A DNA stretch of 64,000 nucleotides, taken from NCBI GenBank assembly GCA_021776115.1, contig JAJFGN010000004.1, positions 157,945 through 221,944 of the forward strand, written 5' to 3'. This stretch comes from Kiloniellaceae bacterium (GTDB taxonomy: Bacteria > Pseudomonadota > Alphaproteobacteria > Kiloniellales > J153). The stretch's first letter is position 1; each line of letters begins with the position of its first letter. The notes under the pieces are model-generated. The model worked only from the letters and a program-made list of their open reading frames with translations. It had not been told where the DNA came from and did no database searches. Positions 49,792 to 58,339 of this stretch are shown piece by piece. The translations under genes and the position numbers were made by a program.

Positions 49792-49819
49792 ATTTTCCAT
49801 AATATACATTATGCGCGTT
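49792..49819. other. attR: complete dif site (right prophage end)
   Basis: Reads ATTTTCCATAA (XerD arm), TATACA (centre), TTATGCGCGTT (XerC arm). Compared with the E. coli dif site read in the same direction, 23 of 28 positions agree. The right arm is host DNA. It is probably the functional dif of the chromosome, rebuilt by integration. Confidence 0.85.
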
Positions 49820-50008
49820 TTGGAGATCGGCGGATGAGCGCGTCTTGACGCCCATTGCGCCCAATTTCCTGCCTAGCCCCCTGGTGGCAAGCGGCATTTA
49901 CGAGGCCAAGTTAGGACACGATTTGCGCGCAAGGCCACATGGCCATGCGAGAGGAAAATATCGTGATTGGGAAAGACGGGCTCCAACTTCCGGCCCGTCG
50001 GCCGCCGC

Positions 50009-52222
50009 TCAGGTCTTGATGCCGAGTTCCTCGAGGCGTTTGGCGGCCCTTTCGTGGCCGCGTGCGGCGGAGCGGCGGAACCAGCGCACCGCCTCCTCCA
50101 TGTCCCGTTCCACGCCCCAGCCGTTTTCGAACATCTGACCCATGTTGTACTCGGCGTAGCTATCGTACTTCGACGCCGCCAGTTCGAACCAGAGTAAGGC
50201 GTCCTCGTGACTTTGCGGCACGCCCCAGCCTTGCCGGTACATGTAGCCGAGATCGTTCATGGCGTTGACGTAACCTTGCTCGGCGGCCTTGCGGTACCAC
50301 TTGGCGGCTTCGGCGTGGTCGGTCTTGACCCCCTCGCCTTTCTCGTACATCCAGCCGACGCGATTCTGCGCGCCCGGGTGGCCGGATTCCGCTGCTTTAA
50401 GATAAGACCGAAGCGCTAGTTCCAGGTTCTTGCGAACGCCTTGACCGTGATAGTAGCGATCTGCCTTCTTGAACAGGTCTTCGGCCTGATCCCCGCCGCC
50501 GCCGCTCGCGATCCAGGAAAAAAATCCGCCGGATTTCTTAGGCTTTACGTCGCCGCCCGATTGGGTATCCGCGGGCGCATCGCTTTGCGTCATCACTGGT
50601 GAGTTCGGCTGCGCCCCCGGCATCTCCGGGCTTTTTTGTGAGGCTTCGATGGGGGTGTCGAGAACCAGCGCCGGTGTATCGGCCGTATCCCCAGCCTGTC
50701 CGTGCCCCGCGGGCCGAGCCCCGTCGTCCTGCCCAAAGGCCAAGTCCGTGGGCGTGTCGCTGGCCGCGGTCGAACCCGACGCGGGCGGACCCGAATCGAC
50801 TCCCTGGTCAGCGGCTTCCTCAGCCTTTGAATCGAGGTGGGCGTCGTAATTCGGTTCGCTTTTCGGCCCGGACCAAACCCGAAGCTCATCCTGCGCACCC
50901 GGCTGCTGAGTGTCCGGCAAGCGGTCCGTGACCAATGAGGGCGACACCGACGATTGAACCGGGCCATTGGGCGCGCTCGAGGTTTCAGTGCCTTTACGCT
51001 CGCGCGTGCGGGCGCGGAAAGGAAACACAGGCGCGGAGGTCCGGCGCGGTTGGGAAGCGTCCGGGGTTTCGCCACCGGACGGCTCGTCCTGGGCGCTCTC
51101 GGCAGCCTCGGCGCGGTCGTCCGTGTCCTTGGAGGCATCGGCCTCCTCGGTCCTAGCCGCGTCGGCGATATCGCGCGCGCCGGCCTCGGCCCGCTCGGAA
51201 TAAAGACTAACGATCGGGCGCTTCGAGCGCGCAGGGCGATCCCGCGCTCCCTCTTCCGCATCGATGCCGGCCGCGACCAGCGACACACGCATGCGCCCGG
51301 CCAAATTCTCGTTGAAGGTCGAGCCGAAGATGATGTTGGCGTCGGGGTCGACCTCGTCCCGGATGCGGTTCGCCGCTTGGTCGATCTCGAACAAGGTCAA
51401 ATCCATGCCGCCGGTGATGTTGATGAGGACACCGCGCGCCCCCTTCATGGAGATTTCGTCGAGCAAGGGATTGGAGATCGCCGCTTCCGCCGCCGCCAAC
51501 GCCCGGTTCTCGCCTTCGGCCTCGCCACTGCCCATGATGGCCTTGCCCATTTCGGTCATCACGGCGCGCACGTCGGCGAAATCCAGATTGATCAAACCCG
51601 GCGTCACCATCAGGTCCGTGACCCCGCGCACGCCCGCGTGCAGCACGTCGTCGGCCATCTTGAAGGCGTCGGCGAAGGTCGTCTTTTCATTGGCGACACG
51701 AAACAGGTTTTGGTTCGGAATCACGATCAGCGTGTCGACGTGCTCCGCCATTTCCTCGATCCCGGCCTCGGCCAAGCTCATGCGCCGGGTGCCTTCGAAG
51801 TGAAATGGCTTGGTGACGACGCCAACGGTCAAGACGCCGGATTCGCGCGCGGCCTTGGCGATGATCGGGGCGCTGCCGGTACCGGTTCCGCCGCCCATGC
51901 CGGCGGTGATGAACACCATGTTGGCGTCCTCGATCGCGCGCAAAATATCTTCCAGCGATTCCTCGGCGGCGGCACGGCCGATATCGGGACGGGAGCCGGC
52001 GCCCAACCCCTGGGTTAGATCGCGCCCCATCTGAATTCGAGACTGGCTGAGCGACATGCCCAGCGCCTGAGCATCGGTGTTCGCGGCCGCGAACTCGACA
52101 CCGGCCAGTTTCGCATTGATCATGTTGTTGACGGCGTTGCCACCGGCCCCACCGACGCCGATGACGACAATGCGCGGCCCCGTCCCAAGCTCTTGCACTG
52201 GATGGTCAGGCTTGTCGGTCAT
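50009..52222 (-). CDS. FtsZ-type GTPase with C-terminal Sel1 repeats
   Basis: 737 aa, about twice a usual FtsZ. Residues 15-330 are a full FtsZ core: nucleotide motif [13 protein letters not shown], tubulin signature [12 protein letters not shown], and the T7 loop INLDFADVR with the residues needed for GTP hydrolysis between subunits. A disordered linker (about 331-585) rich in Pro/Ser/Asp/Gln follows, then four Sel1-like repeats (about 590-735) with the AxxxYxxAAxxGxxxAxxxLGxxYxxGxGV pattern. I see no canonical conserved C-terminal peptide of FtsZ. It is divergent from mazG and is not in a dcw cluster, so it is probably a second FtsZ. A role as a scaffold for protein contacts is inferred. 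Confidence 0.9.
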   Translation of the reverse strand: MTDKPDHPVQELGTGPRIVVIGVGGAGGNAVNNMINAKLAGVEFAAANTDAQALGMSLSQSRIQMGRDLTQGLGAGSRPDIGRAAAEESLEDILRAIEDANMVFITAGMGGGTGTGSAPIIAKAARESGVLTVGVVTKPFHFEGTRRMSLAEAGIEEMAEHVDTLIVIPNQNLFRVANEKTTFADAFKMADDVLHAGVRGVTDLMVTPGLINLDFADVRAVMTEMGKAIMGSGEAEGENRALAAAEAAISNPLLDEISMKGARGVLINITGGMDLTLFEIDQAANRIRDEVDPDANIIFGSTFNENLAGRMRVSLVAAGIDAEEGARDRPARSKRPIVSLYSERAEAGARDIADAARTEEADASKDTDDRAEAAESAQDEPSGGETPDASQPRRTSAPVFPFRARTRERKGTETSSAPNGPVQSSVSPSLVTDRLPDTQQPGAQDELRVWSGPKSEPNYDAHLDSKAEEAADQGVDSGPPASGSTAASDTPTDLAFGQDDGARPAGHGQAGDTADTPALVLDTPIEASQKSPEMPGAQPNSPVMTQSDAPADTQSGGDVKPKKSGGFFSWIASGGGGDQAEDLFKKADRYYHGQGVRKNLELALRSYLKAAESGHPGAQNRVGWMYEKGEGVKTDHAEAAKWYRKAAEQGYVNAMNDLGYMYRQGWGVPQSHEDALLWFELAASKYDSYAEYNMGQMFENGWGVERDMEEAVRWFRRSAARGHERAAKRLEELGIKT

Positions 52223-52502
52223 ACGAAACTTCCATGAAATCCCGCGCGGACCGCCCGCTGGCGCGCACGGAACGAGCGCAGCCCCGTCATCCTATAGGGA
52301 GTATTGATCTTCAATTTTGGCATCGACGCCGTGAAACGATTCCGGAATTATCCAGGATGCGCCGAAGCCTAAAGTGTCTGATTCGGGCGCGCAACCAATT
52401 CCCGGCATTCGGTGAGCTTGATAAAGGATGTCTGCCGCCCCGCCCGTCCCGGCGTTCCGGCAACTTTCCCCACTCCACCGCCTCATATATGCTCGCCCTG
52501 AC

Positions 52503-53330
52503 ATGGCCGAACCCTCATCCCACGCGCCGAGCGATGACCCCATGGCGGAGTTGCGCCGGATCATGGCGCGGCTGCGCGATCCCGAGAGCGGTTGCCCCTG
52601 GGATATAGAACAGACTTTCGCAAGCATCGCGCCCTATACAATCGAGGAAGCCTATGAGGTGGCCGACGCCATCGCGCGCGGCGACCTGGCGGCGCTCAAG
52701 GACGAGTTGGGCGACCTCCTGCGCCAGGTCGTCTTTCACGCGCGCATGGCCGAGGAGGCGGAGGCTTTCGATTTCGATGCGGTGGCCGCGGCGATAAGCG
52801 CCAAGATGATCCGCCGGCATCCGCATGTTTTCGGCGGCAGCACGGTCGAGAACGCCGCCGCGCAGACTCGGGCGTGGGAAGATCACAAGTCGGAGGAACG
52901 CCGTTCCAAGGCCGCCGTGGAGGGTCGAAAGCCGAGCGTCCTCGATGGCGTGGCGCAGGGCCTTCCGGCCCTGTCGCGGGCCCTGAAGCTGCAACGGCGG
53001 GCCGCCCGCGTGGGCTTCGATTGGCCCGAGGCAATCCAGGTTCTGGACAAGATCGAGGAGGAAATCGGCGAGCTGCGCGCCGAGGTGGAGTCCGGCTCCG
53101 GCCGCGATCGGCTGGAGGACGAGCTTGGAGACATTCTCTTCGCGATCGCGAACCTGGCCCGGCATTTCGAGATCGACCCGGAAGCGGCGTTACGCGGGAC
53201 CAACGATAAGTTCACGCGCCGCTTCCGCATGGTCGAGGAACGCTTCGGCGGAGACCCGCAAGCTCTTTCGCAGGCCTCGCTCGAAGAGATGGAGTCCGCC
53301 TGGCACGCCGCCAAGGCGGACGAAACGTGA
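52503..53330 (+). CDS. mazG: Nucleoside triphosphate pyrophosphohydrolase MazG
   Basis: 275 aa from the ATG at 52503. Two MazG domains: ESGCPWDIEQTFASIAPYTIEEAYEVADAI with KDELGDLLRQVVFHARMAEE (metal-binding ExxE-12-ExxD), and a second with KIEEEIGELRAEVESG and LEDELGDILFAIANLARHF. It removes non-canonical or excess NTPs. An ATG at 52428 is also in frame but gives an unusual extension. Confidence 0.94.
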   Translation: MAEPSSHAPSDDPMAELRRIMARLRDPESGCPWDIEQTFASIAPYTIEEAYEVADAIARGDLAALKDELGDLLRQVVFHARMAEEAEAFDFDAVAAAISAKMIRRHPHVFGGSTVENAAAQTRAWEDHKSEERRSKAAVEGRKPSVLDGVAQGLPALSRALKLQRRAARVGFDWPEAIQVLDKIEEEIGELRAEVESGSGRDRLEDELGDILFAIANLARHFEIDPEAALRGTNDKFTRRFRMVEERFGGDPQALSQASLEEMESAWHAAKADET

Positions 53331-53363
53331 AATAGCAGCGGCAAACCCGCCGCTCCCTTAGCC

Positions 53364-56132
53364 ATGACCCGTAGCGCCAAGTTCGGTCTTCTGACGGGCG
53401 GCCTCCTCCTGGCGGCGGTCGCGCTTTCATTTACCTTTCGCGCGCCCTTGCTCGAAGTTCTATTGCGCTCCGCCCTGGTCTACCGGGACGTCCCGGGAGC
53501 CGACTTAACGGTCGAAAGCGTCACCCTAAGTGAGACCACGATCACCGGCCTCGGTCTCGGGGCGGCGGACGAGGTGCGGGCCGCCAAAGTAATCGTCGCC
53601 TACACCCCAAGCGGCCTGGTGGCGGGCCGTATCGAAAGCGTCGTGTTGGACGGCGTCAGGCTGAAACTCGACCTGCGCGGCGGTAAGCCGCCCCTGGGTA
53701 GCCTTCAAAATCTGGCGGCGGGAGGCGAACCCGAAGCGGAGACGGCCGCCCCTGCCCTGCCTCCCATCACCCTGAGCGACGCTCGGGTCGAGGTCTTGAC
53801 GCCGATTGGCCCAGTCACTGGGCGGCTTGAGGGCGTCGTGCGCCCCGATGAGGACGGCACACTCAAGGCGGCGCTGCAATTCGACCTTCGAGGCGAAGCC
53901 GGGCGGCTGCGGGGTGAATTAACGGGCGTCCGCACACCGGAGGGAACGACGGAAGCGAGCGTGACCCTGGCCGACGGCGCGCTCTCCCTGCCCGGCGCCG
54001 AGTTGCGCGGCCTGCGCGGCGGCGGGGCGTTTAGCGTCACGGGTGCCATACCCCAGACCGCAAACCTTGACCTCACGCTCGGTGAAATCGCCGTGCCGGG
54101 CGCGTCTTTCGAGCAAGCGCATTTGGCTGTGCGCCTGGCCGACGCAAATCTCGAAATCGACGCTGAAATCGCGACGGGCGACGGGCAGTTCACGGCGCGC
54201 GCGACTGCCGATCTGGCCGAGTTTCCCGCGCGTCCCAGCGGCCAAATACGGCTCGAGGCGGAGATTGGGGCGCAAGCTGTCCTGTGGCCCCTCCTTGCCA
54301 TCCCGGCCCCGTCGCGGGGCCGCGCCGAAGTCAGCTTGACGGCTCAAGGCCGCCTCCCGCCCCTGGCCAATCTGACCGGCGGCGAGGTTGGGCCCCTTTC
54401 GCGCCTGCGACCGGATGATTTCACGGCCCAGGCCAAGCTGCGGCTCAGGGAGATCGACTACCCTGGCCTAGTCCAGGGCCTATCCGGCGAGGCCCGCTTC
54501 GATGCCAGCCCGGCCCCCGACTCTCCGGATCGTCTCGTGGGGGCGATGGAACTTGCCTTGACCGCCGGCCGCGTCACTACCACGAGTGCCGACGCGCGCG
54601 AGGTCTCCATCGCACAAGCGATCTCGCTTGAGTTGAAAGATGGAAAAACAACTATAGTATCTTCAAATAATGGGAAAATTTCCGCTAAAGAGCTTCGATA
54701 CTCCTCGATCTTGGCCAGCACGGAGCGGCTTTCGGCGCGCGTCGCGGCCGCAGCGGCGACGATCCAATTCGATCCACAGTCCAACCTCAAGGCTGTGCAC
54801 GATCTGACGATTACGCCTGGCGCCATGGAATTCGCCCTCCTGCGCGAAGGCGCGACGCCTTTGCCGCTCCAGGCGCGGGCCAAGCGCCTGCGCGCACGCG
54901 GCGAGTACAGCGCAAGCAAAGGCTACGCCGGCCGTATCGAGGTCGAGGACGGCACGATCGCAGCGCCGCAGTTTGAAGCCGCGGCCGAACACCTTAATGC
55001 GACGCTCGACCTCGCCGAAGATGGCCAGCACGCGCTAGCCTTCCAACTTGGCGTGCTACGCCACACCGCCGACCCTCCTCTCGTGGCCCCACTCAGCTTG
55101 CGCGGCAAGGTCCGGGTTGCGGGTGACACGGCGACTTTTTCCGCGGCGGGCACGGGCCCGAACGGGGTCGGCGAGGTGTCTGTGAGCGGGCGGCACAAGC
55201 TGTCCAGCGCCGAGGGGCAAGCCAAGGTCGCCTTGGCGCCGCTTCGCTTTTCACCGGGCGGAGCGCAGCCTGGGACTCTTTTTCCGGCCTTTGCCGACCT
55301 GCGAAACGTTGACGGCGAGGCCCGCGCGGCGGCTGCCTTGACCTGGACCCAGGAAGGCCTCGATGGAACCGCCGCGCTCAAGATCGGCGATCTTTCCTTG
55401 GAAAGCGCGGCGGCGCGGATCGCGGGTCTGTCGCTCGACCTGACCTTGAGCCAACTGCAGCCGCCGGGCAGCGCCCCAGGCCAAAGCTTCCGTGTGCGCC
55501 GGATCGATCCGGGGGTCCCTCTCGACGATTTGTCCCTGGAGTTTCGTGTCGTTCCAGGCCCTTCGCCCGCGGTTGAGATTGAAAACGCCAGCCTCTCGTT
55601 AGCCGGCGGCCGCTTTTCGCTCGCGGATGTCCTGATCGACCCGGCCCTCCAACAACAGCATTTGCCCGTGCAAGTCGAAGATCTGGATCTCGCCGAGATC
55701 TTTTCCTTGCTGGGGGTCGAGGGGCTGTCGGGAGATGGCCGCCTATCCGGTGCCATTCCCTTGGAGGTAACCGATGGCGTACCAAGGGTCGCGAGCGGCC
55801 GCTTGACGGCGCAAGGGCCCGGCCTCCTTCGAATTCGATCCGACTACGCCACGCAAGCCCTGGCATCGGCCGGTGAGTCGGCGGACTTGCTGCTTCGGGC
55901 CCTGGAAAATTTTCACTATGAGGAGCTGGGCTTAACCATCGAACAGCCCACGGAAAACCTGGCGGTGGTCGGCCTCAGCCTGTTGGGCAACAACCCCGAT
56001 GTCCTGGAAGGCTATCCCTTCCAGTTCAACATTAACCTGGAGACCAATCCGCAAAAGCTGCTGAGCACCCTGCAGGAAGCCTTTCGGATTTCCAATCGGG
56101 CGATCGGCCAGATGTGGATATTTGGACGATAA
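53364..56132 (+). CDS. ydbH: YdbH-like AsmA-family intermembrane lipid transport protein
   Basis: 922 aa. One N-terminal membrane helix (FGLLTGGLLLAAVALSFTFRA) is followed by a long, beta-rich periplasmic part with repeated short strands, as in the AsmA-like/DUF748-like family, and a C-terminal segment (EDLDLAEIFSLLGVEGLSGDGRLSGAIPL ... PFQFNINLETNPQKLL) typical of YdbH. YdbH forms a bridge with the lipoprotein YnbE to move phospholipids to the outer membrane. The YnbE- and YdbL-like genes follow immediately, which supports the assignment. Confidence 0.88.
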   Translation: MTRSAKFGLLTGGLLLAAVALSFTFRAPLLEVLLRSALVYRDVPGADLTVESVTLSETTITGLGLGAADEVRAAKVIVAYTPSGLVAGRIESVVLDGVRLKLDLRGGKPPLGSLQNLAAGGEPEAETAAPALPPITLSDARVEVLTPIGPVTGRLEGVVRPDEDGTLKAALQFDLRGEAGRLRGELTGVRTPEGTTEASVTLADGALSLPGAELRGLRGGGAFSVTGAIPQTANLDLTLGEIAVPGASFEQAHLAVRLADANLEIDAEIATGDGQFTARATADLAEFPARPSGQIRLEAEIGAQAVLWPLLAIPAPSRGRAEVSLTAQGRLPPLANLTGGEVGPLSRLRPDDFTAQAKLRLREIDYPGLVQGLSGEARFDASPAPDSPDRLVGAMELALTAGRVTTTSADAREVSIAQAISLELKDGKTTIVSSNNGKISAKELRYSSILASTERLSARVAAAAATIQFDPQSNLKAVHDLTITPGAMEFALLREGATPLPLQARAKRLRARGEYSASKGYAGRIEVEDGTIAAPQFEAAAEHLNATLDLAEDGQHALAFQLGVLRHTADPPLVAPLSLRGKVRVAGDTATFSAAGTGPNGVGEVSVSGRHKLSSAEGQAKVALAPLRFSPGGAQPGTLFPAFADLRNVDGEARAAAALTWTQEGLDGTAALKIGDLSLESAAARIAGLSLDLTLSQLQPPGSAPGQSFRVRRIDPGVPLDDLSLEFRVVPGPSPAVEIENASLSLAGGRFSLADVLIDPALQQQHLPVQVEDLDLAEIFSLLGVEGLSGDGRLSGAIPLEVTDGVPRVASGRLTAQGPGLLRIRSDYATQALASAGESADLLLRALENFHYEELGLTIEQPTENLAVVGLSLLGNNPDVLEGYPFQFNINLETNPQKLLSTLQEAFRISNRAIGQMWIFGR

Positions 56133-56193
56133 GGCGCGTATATGCTCTTATAAGGCCGCCGATTCGGCGCGCTATCTTTGGGGGGTGAGGACC

Positions 56194-56421
56194 ATGAGAG
56201 AAATTTCTGTAGCCAATGGCCCCGCCCTGAGGCGCCGTTTCCTGGGCATCTGTGTCTTCGCGGCCGCGGCGGCGAGTGCCGCATGCCAACCGACGGTGAG
56301 GGTCGAGGCGCCGCAAGAGCCCATCACGATCAACCTGAACATCAAGTTGGACGCGGATGTGCGCGTCAAGCTTGAGGAACAGGCGAAAGACGATATTCAA
56401 GCCAATCCGGATATTTTCTAG
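56194..56421 (+). CDS. ynbE: YnbE-like outer-membrane lipoprotein
   Basis: 75 aa from the ATG at 56194. Lipoprotein signal ending ASAAC (about residues 27-31). The short mature part, VRVEAPQEPITINLNIKLDADVRVKLEEQ, contains the strand that extends the beta-sheet of YdbH. Order ydbH-ynbE-ydbL as in E. coli. Confidence 0.85.
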   Translation: MREISVANGPALRRRFLGICVFAAAAASAACQPTVRVEAPQEPITINLNIKLDADVRVKLEEQAKDDIQANPDIF

Positions 56422-56445
56422 ATCGGCTTTAAAGGAGACCTAAGT

Positions 56446-56784
56446 ATGTTGCACAGCTTTCGTCGTGGACTGACTGTTCTGGCTTTCGCGCTGACCCTGC
56501 TCGCGATGCTGGGCGGAGCGGCTCAGGCGCAATCCCTTGACGACCTGCGCGCCTCCGGCGCGGTCGGAGAGCGTTTTGACGGCCTCCTCGTGGCACGCGA
56601 TTCGAGCGCCAAGTCGTTCGTTGACCAGGTCAACGCCCAGCGGCGCAAAATCTATGGAGAACGCGCCACTGCCCAGGGCGTGCCCGCCGATCAGGTGGGC
56701 CGCGTCTATGCCCAGAAGATTATAGGCGACGTGGCGCCGGGCACCTGGCTGCAAAAGCCGGACGGAAGCTGGATACAGAAGTAA
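56446..56784 (+). CDS. ydbL: YdbL-like periplasmic protein (DUF1318)
   Basis: 112 aa. Signal peptide (LTVLAFALTLLAMLGGAAQAQ), then a DUF1318 domain: SLDDLRASGAVGERFDGLLVARD, VNAQRRKIYGERA and GVPADQVGRVYAQKI. In E. coli YdbL controls multimerisation of YnbE with YdbH. Ribosome site AAGGAGACCTAAGT. Last gene of this operon. Confidence 0.9.
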   Translation: MLHSFRRGLTVLAFALTLLAMLGGAAQAQSLDDLRASGAVGERFDGLLVARDSSAKSFVDQVNAQRRKIYGERATAQGVPADQVGRVYAQKIIGDVAPGTWLQKPDGSWIQK

Positions 56785-56910
56785 ATCGGGCGCTGATAAC
56801 GCCCTTCCCCGCCGCATTGCCTTTGCGCGCCCGGACCTTATAGTCAGGCGGGCGCGCCGGGTTAACCGGGCGCGTCGCAAACACATACGGACACCCCCGG
56901 GGCCTGATCC

Positions 56911-57834
56911 ATGAGCGCAACGCAAGGCTTGCCCGCCTCCCCAGACGACGCGATGAAACTGCTGAGCAAGGGCTCTTATGTCGCCGAGCGCAGCTTGGCG
57001 ACGGTCCTGTTCCTGGCGCTCCAGCAGCACCGCCCCCTGTTCCTGGAGGGTGAGGCCGGTGTCGGAAAAACTGAGATCGCGAAGGTCCTGGCCGAGACCT
57101 TGGGCCGCCGGCTGCTGCGTTTGCAGTGCTATGAGGGCCTGGACGTCAACGCGGCCGTCTACGAGTGGAACTATCCGCGCCAGATGGTCGAGATCCGGAT
57201 CACGGAGGCGGCGGGCGACAAGGACCGCGATACCCTGGCGAGCGACATTTTCGACGAACGCTTCCTGATCGAGCGACCGCTGCTGCAAGCGCTCAAGCCG
57301 GGGCTGGACGGTCCGCCGGTCCTTTTGATCGACGAGTTGGACCGCAGCGACGAGCCCTTTGAGGCCTTCCTGCTGGAGGTTCTGTCGGATTATCAGGTGA
57401 CCATCCCGGAACTCGGCACGATCAAGGCCGCCTCGCCGCCCATCGTCATCATCACCTCGAACCGCACGCGGGAAATCCACGATGCCTTGAAGCGCCGTTG
57501 CTTCTACCATTGGTTGGACTATCCGAATGCCGAACGCGAATTGGAAATCCTGCGCCTCAAGGCGCCGGGCGCGCCCGAGGCCCTGGCCCGCGAGGTCGTG
57601 GCCTTCGTTCAAGCCTTGCGCAACATCGATCTCTTCAAATTGCCCGGCATCGCCGAAACCATCGATTGGGCCGACGCCCTAACCCAACTCGACAAGATCG
57701 CGTTGGACCCGGAAACCATCGACACCACACTGGGTGTCCTGCTCAAATATCAGGACGATATCGCCAGCATCCGTGGCAGCGAAGCGGCCCGTATTCTTGA
57801 AGGTGTCAAGAGCGCGGCGGCCGCTGGCGTTTAG
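56911..57834 (+). CDS. MoxR-type AAA+ ATPase (CoxD-like)
   Basis: 307 aa. Walker A LEGEAGVGKTEIAKVLAE (about 47-64), Walker B VLLIDELDRSDEPFEAFLLE, sensor 1 IITSNRTREIHDALKRRC. Such ATPases work with VWA proteins to insert metals or mature complexes. In carbon monoxide dehydrogenase clusters CoxD (with CoxE) builds the sulfido-Mo-Cu site. The gene pair with a VWA protein and XdhC/CoxI genes supports that type of role here. Confidence 0.9.
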   Translation: MSATQGLPASPDDAMKLLSKGSYVAERSLATVLFLALQQHRPLFLEGEAGVGKTEIAKVLAETLGRRLLRLQCYEGLDVNAAVYEWNYPRQMVEIRITEAAGDKDRDTLASDIFDERFLIERPLLQALKPGLDGPPVLLIDELDRSDEPFEAFLLEVLSDYQVTIPELGTIKAASPPIVIITSNRTREIHDALKRRCFYHWLDYPNAERELEILRLKAPGAPEALAREVVAFVQALRNIDLFKLPGIAETIDWADALTQLDKIALDPETIDTTLGVLLKYQDDIASIRGSEAARILEGVKSAAAAGV

Positions 57835-57881
57835 GCCCCACCCGGCGCCGCTCGCGATTATCGGACTAGAGAGGACTTCAA

Positions 57882-58313
57882 TTGGAGCAGAGGCTGAGCA
57901 TCGTTAGCCTGGGCGTCGAAGACCTGGCCGCGAGCCGGCGCTTCTACGAGCAGGGGCTCGGCTGGAAAGTTTCCAGCACCAGCAACGAGTCGATCGTGTT
58001 CATGGACATGGGCGGCGTTGTTTTGGGCCTCTATGGCCGGGATGCCTTGGCCGACGACGCCAATCTCGCGCACAGCAAGCCGGGCGGGTTCGGTGGCTTC
58101 GCGCTCGCCCACAATGCGCGCTCGCGCGAGGACGTGGATAAGGTTCTCGCCCACGCGGCCAAGGCGGGCGCGAAAATCTTAAAACCCGCCGAAGACGTCT
58201 TCTGGGGCGGATACTCCGGATATTTCGCGGACCCCGACGGCCACCCTTGGGAAGTCGCCTGGAACCCCTTCTTCCCCCTGAGCGACGATGGCCGCGTCGA
58301 GCTTCCGGCATAG
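57882..58313 (+). CDS. VOC family (glyoxalase/bleomycin resistance-like) protein
   Basis: 143 aa from a TTG with GAGAGGAC upstream. Single VOC repeats: LGVEDLAASRRFYEQGLGWK near the N-terminus and ILKPAEDVFWGGYSGYFADPDGHPWEVAWNPFF at the C-terminus (metal-ligand Glu). No specific substrate is indicated. It sits inside the CoxD-CoxE set, perhaps by chance. Confidence 0.88.
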   Translation: MEQRLSIVSLGVEDLAASRRFYEQGLGWKVSSTSNESIVFMDMGGVVLGLYGRDALADDANLAHSKPGGFGGFALAHNARSREDVDKVLAHAAKAGAKILKPAEDVFWGGYSGYFADPDGHPWEVAWNPFFPLSDDGRVELPA

Positions 58314-58339
58314 CCTGGAACAGCGGGTGGAGCCAGAGC

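Larger units (their letters stand above)
38950..49808. mobile_element. Integrated corticovirus-like (PM2-type) prophage
   Basis: About 10.84 kb bounded by direct repeats of 17 bp (38950-38966 and 49792-49808). PM2 itself is about 10 kb. Hallmark genes are an HUH replication initiator, a FtsK/HerA-type packaging ATPase, and a double jelly-roll capsid protein homologous to PM2 P2. They are accompanied by many short overlapping genes for membrane proteins, a lytic transglycosylase and a holin-like protein. Tail, portal, terminase and tyrosine or serine integrase genes are absent. All hallmark frames are open, so the element may be active. The repeats are dif half-sites, which points to integration by host XerC/XerD. 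Confidence 0.9.

Noticed and set aside
38950..49808. Possible FLiP-like ssDNA phage instead of a corticovirus
   Set aside because: FLiP has a related capsid but no packaging ATPase as far as I recall; a P9-like ATPase is present here. The relation is not excluded by sequence alone.
38950..49808. Search for an integrase or transposase in the prophage
   Set aside because: No tyrosine recombinase RxxR-HxxR-Y pattern, serine recombinase or DDE motif was seen in any frame of plausible length.
49742..49897. N-terminal extension of the 63-aa phage protein up to 49897
   Set aside because: It reads through attR into host DNA and would not exist in the phage; the ATG at 49741 has a good ribosome site.
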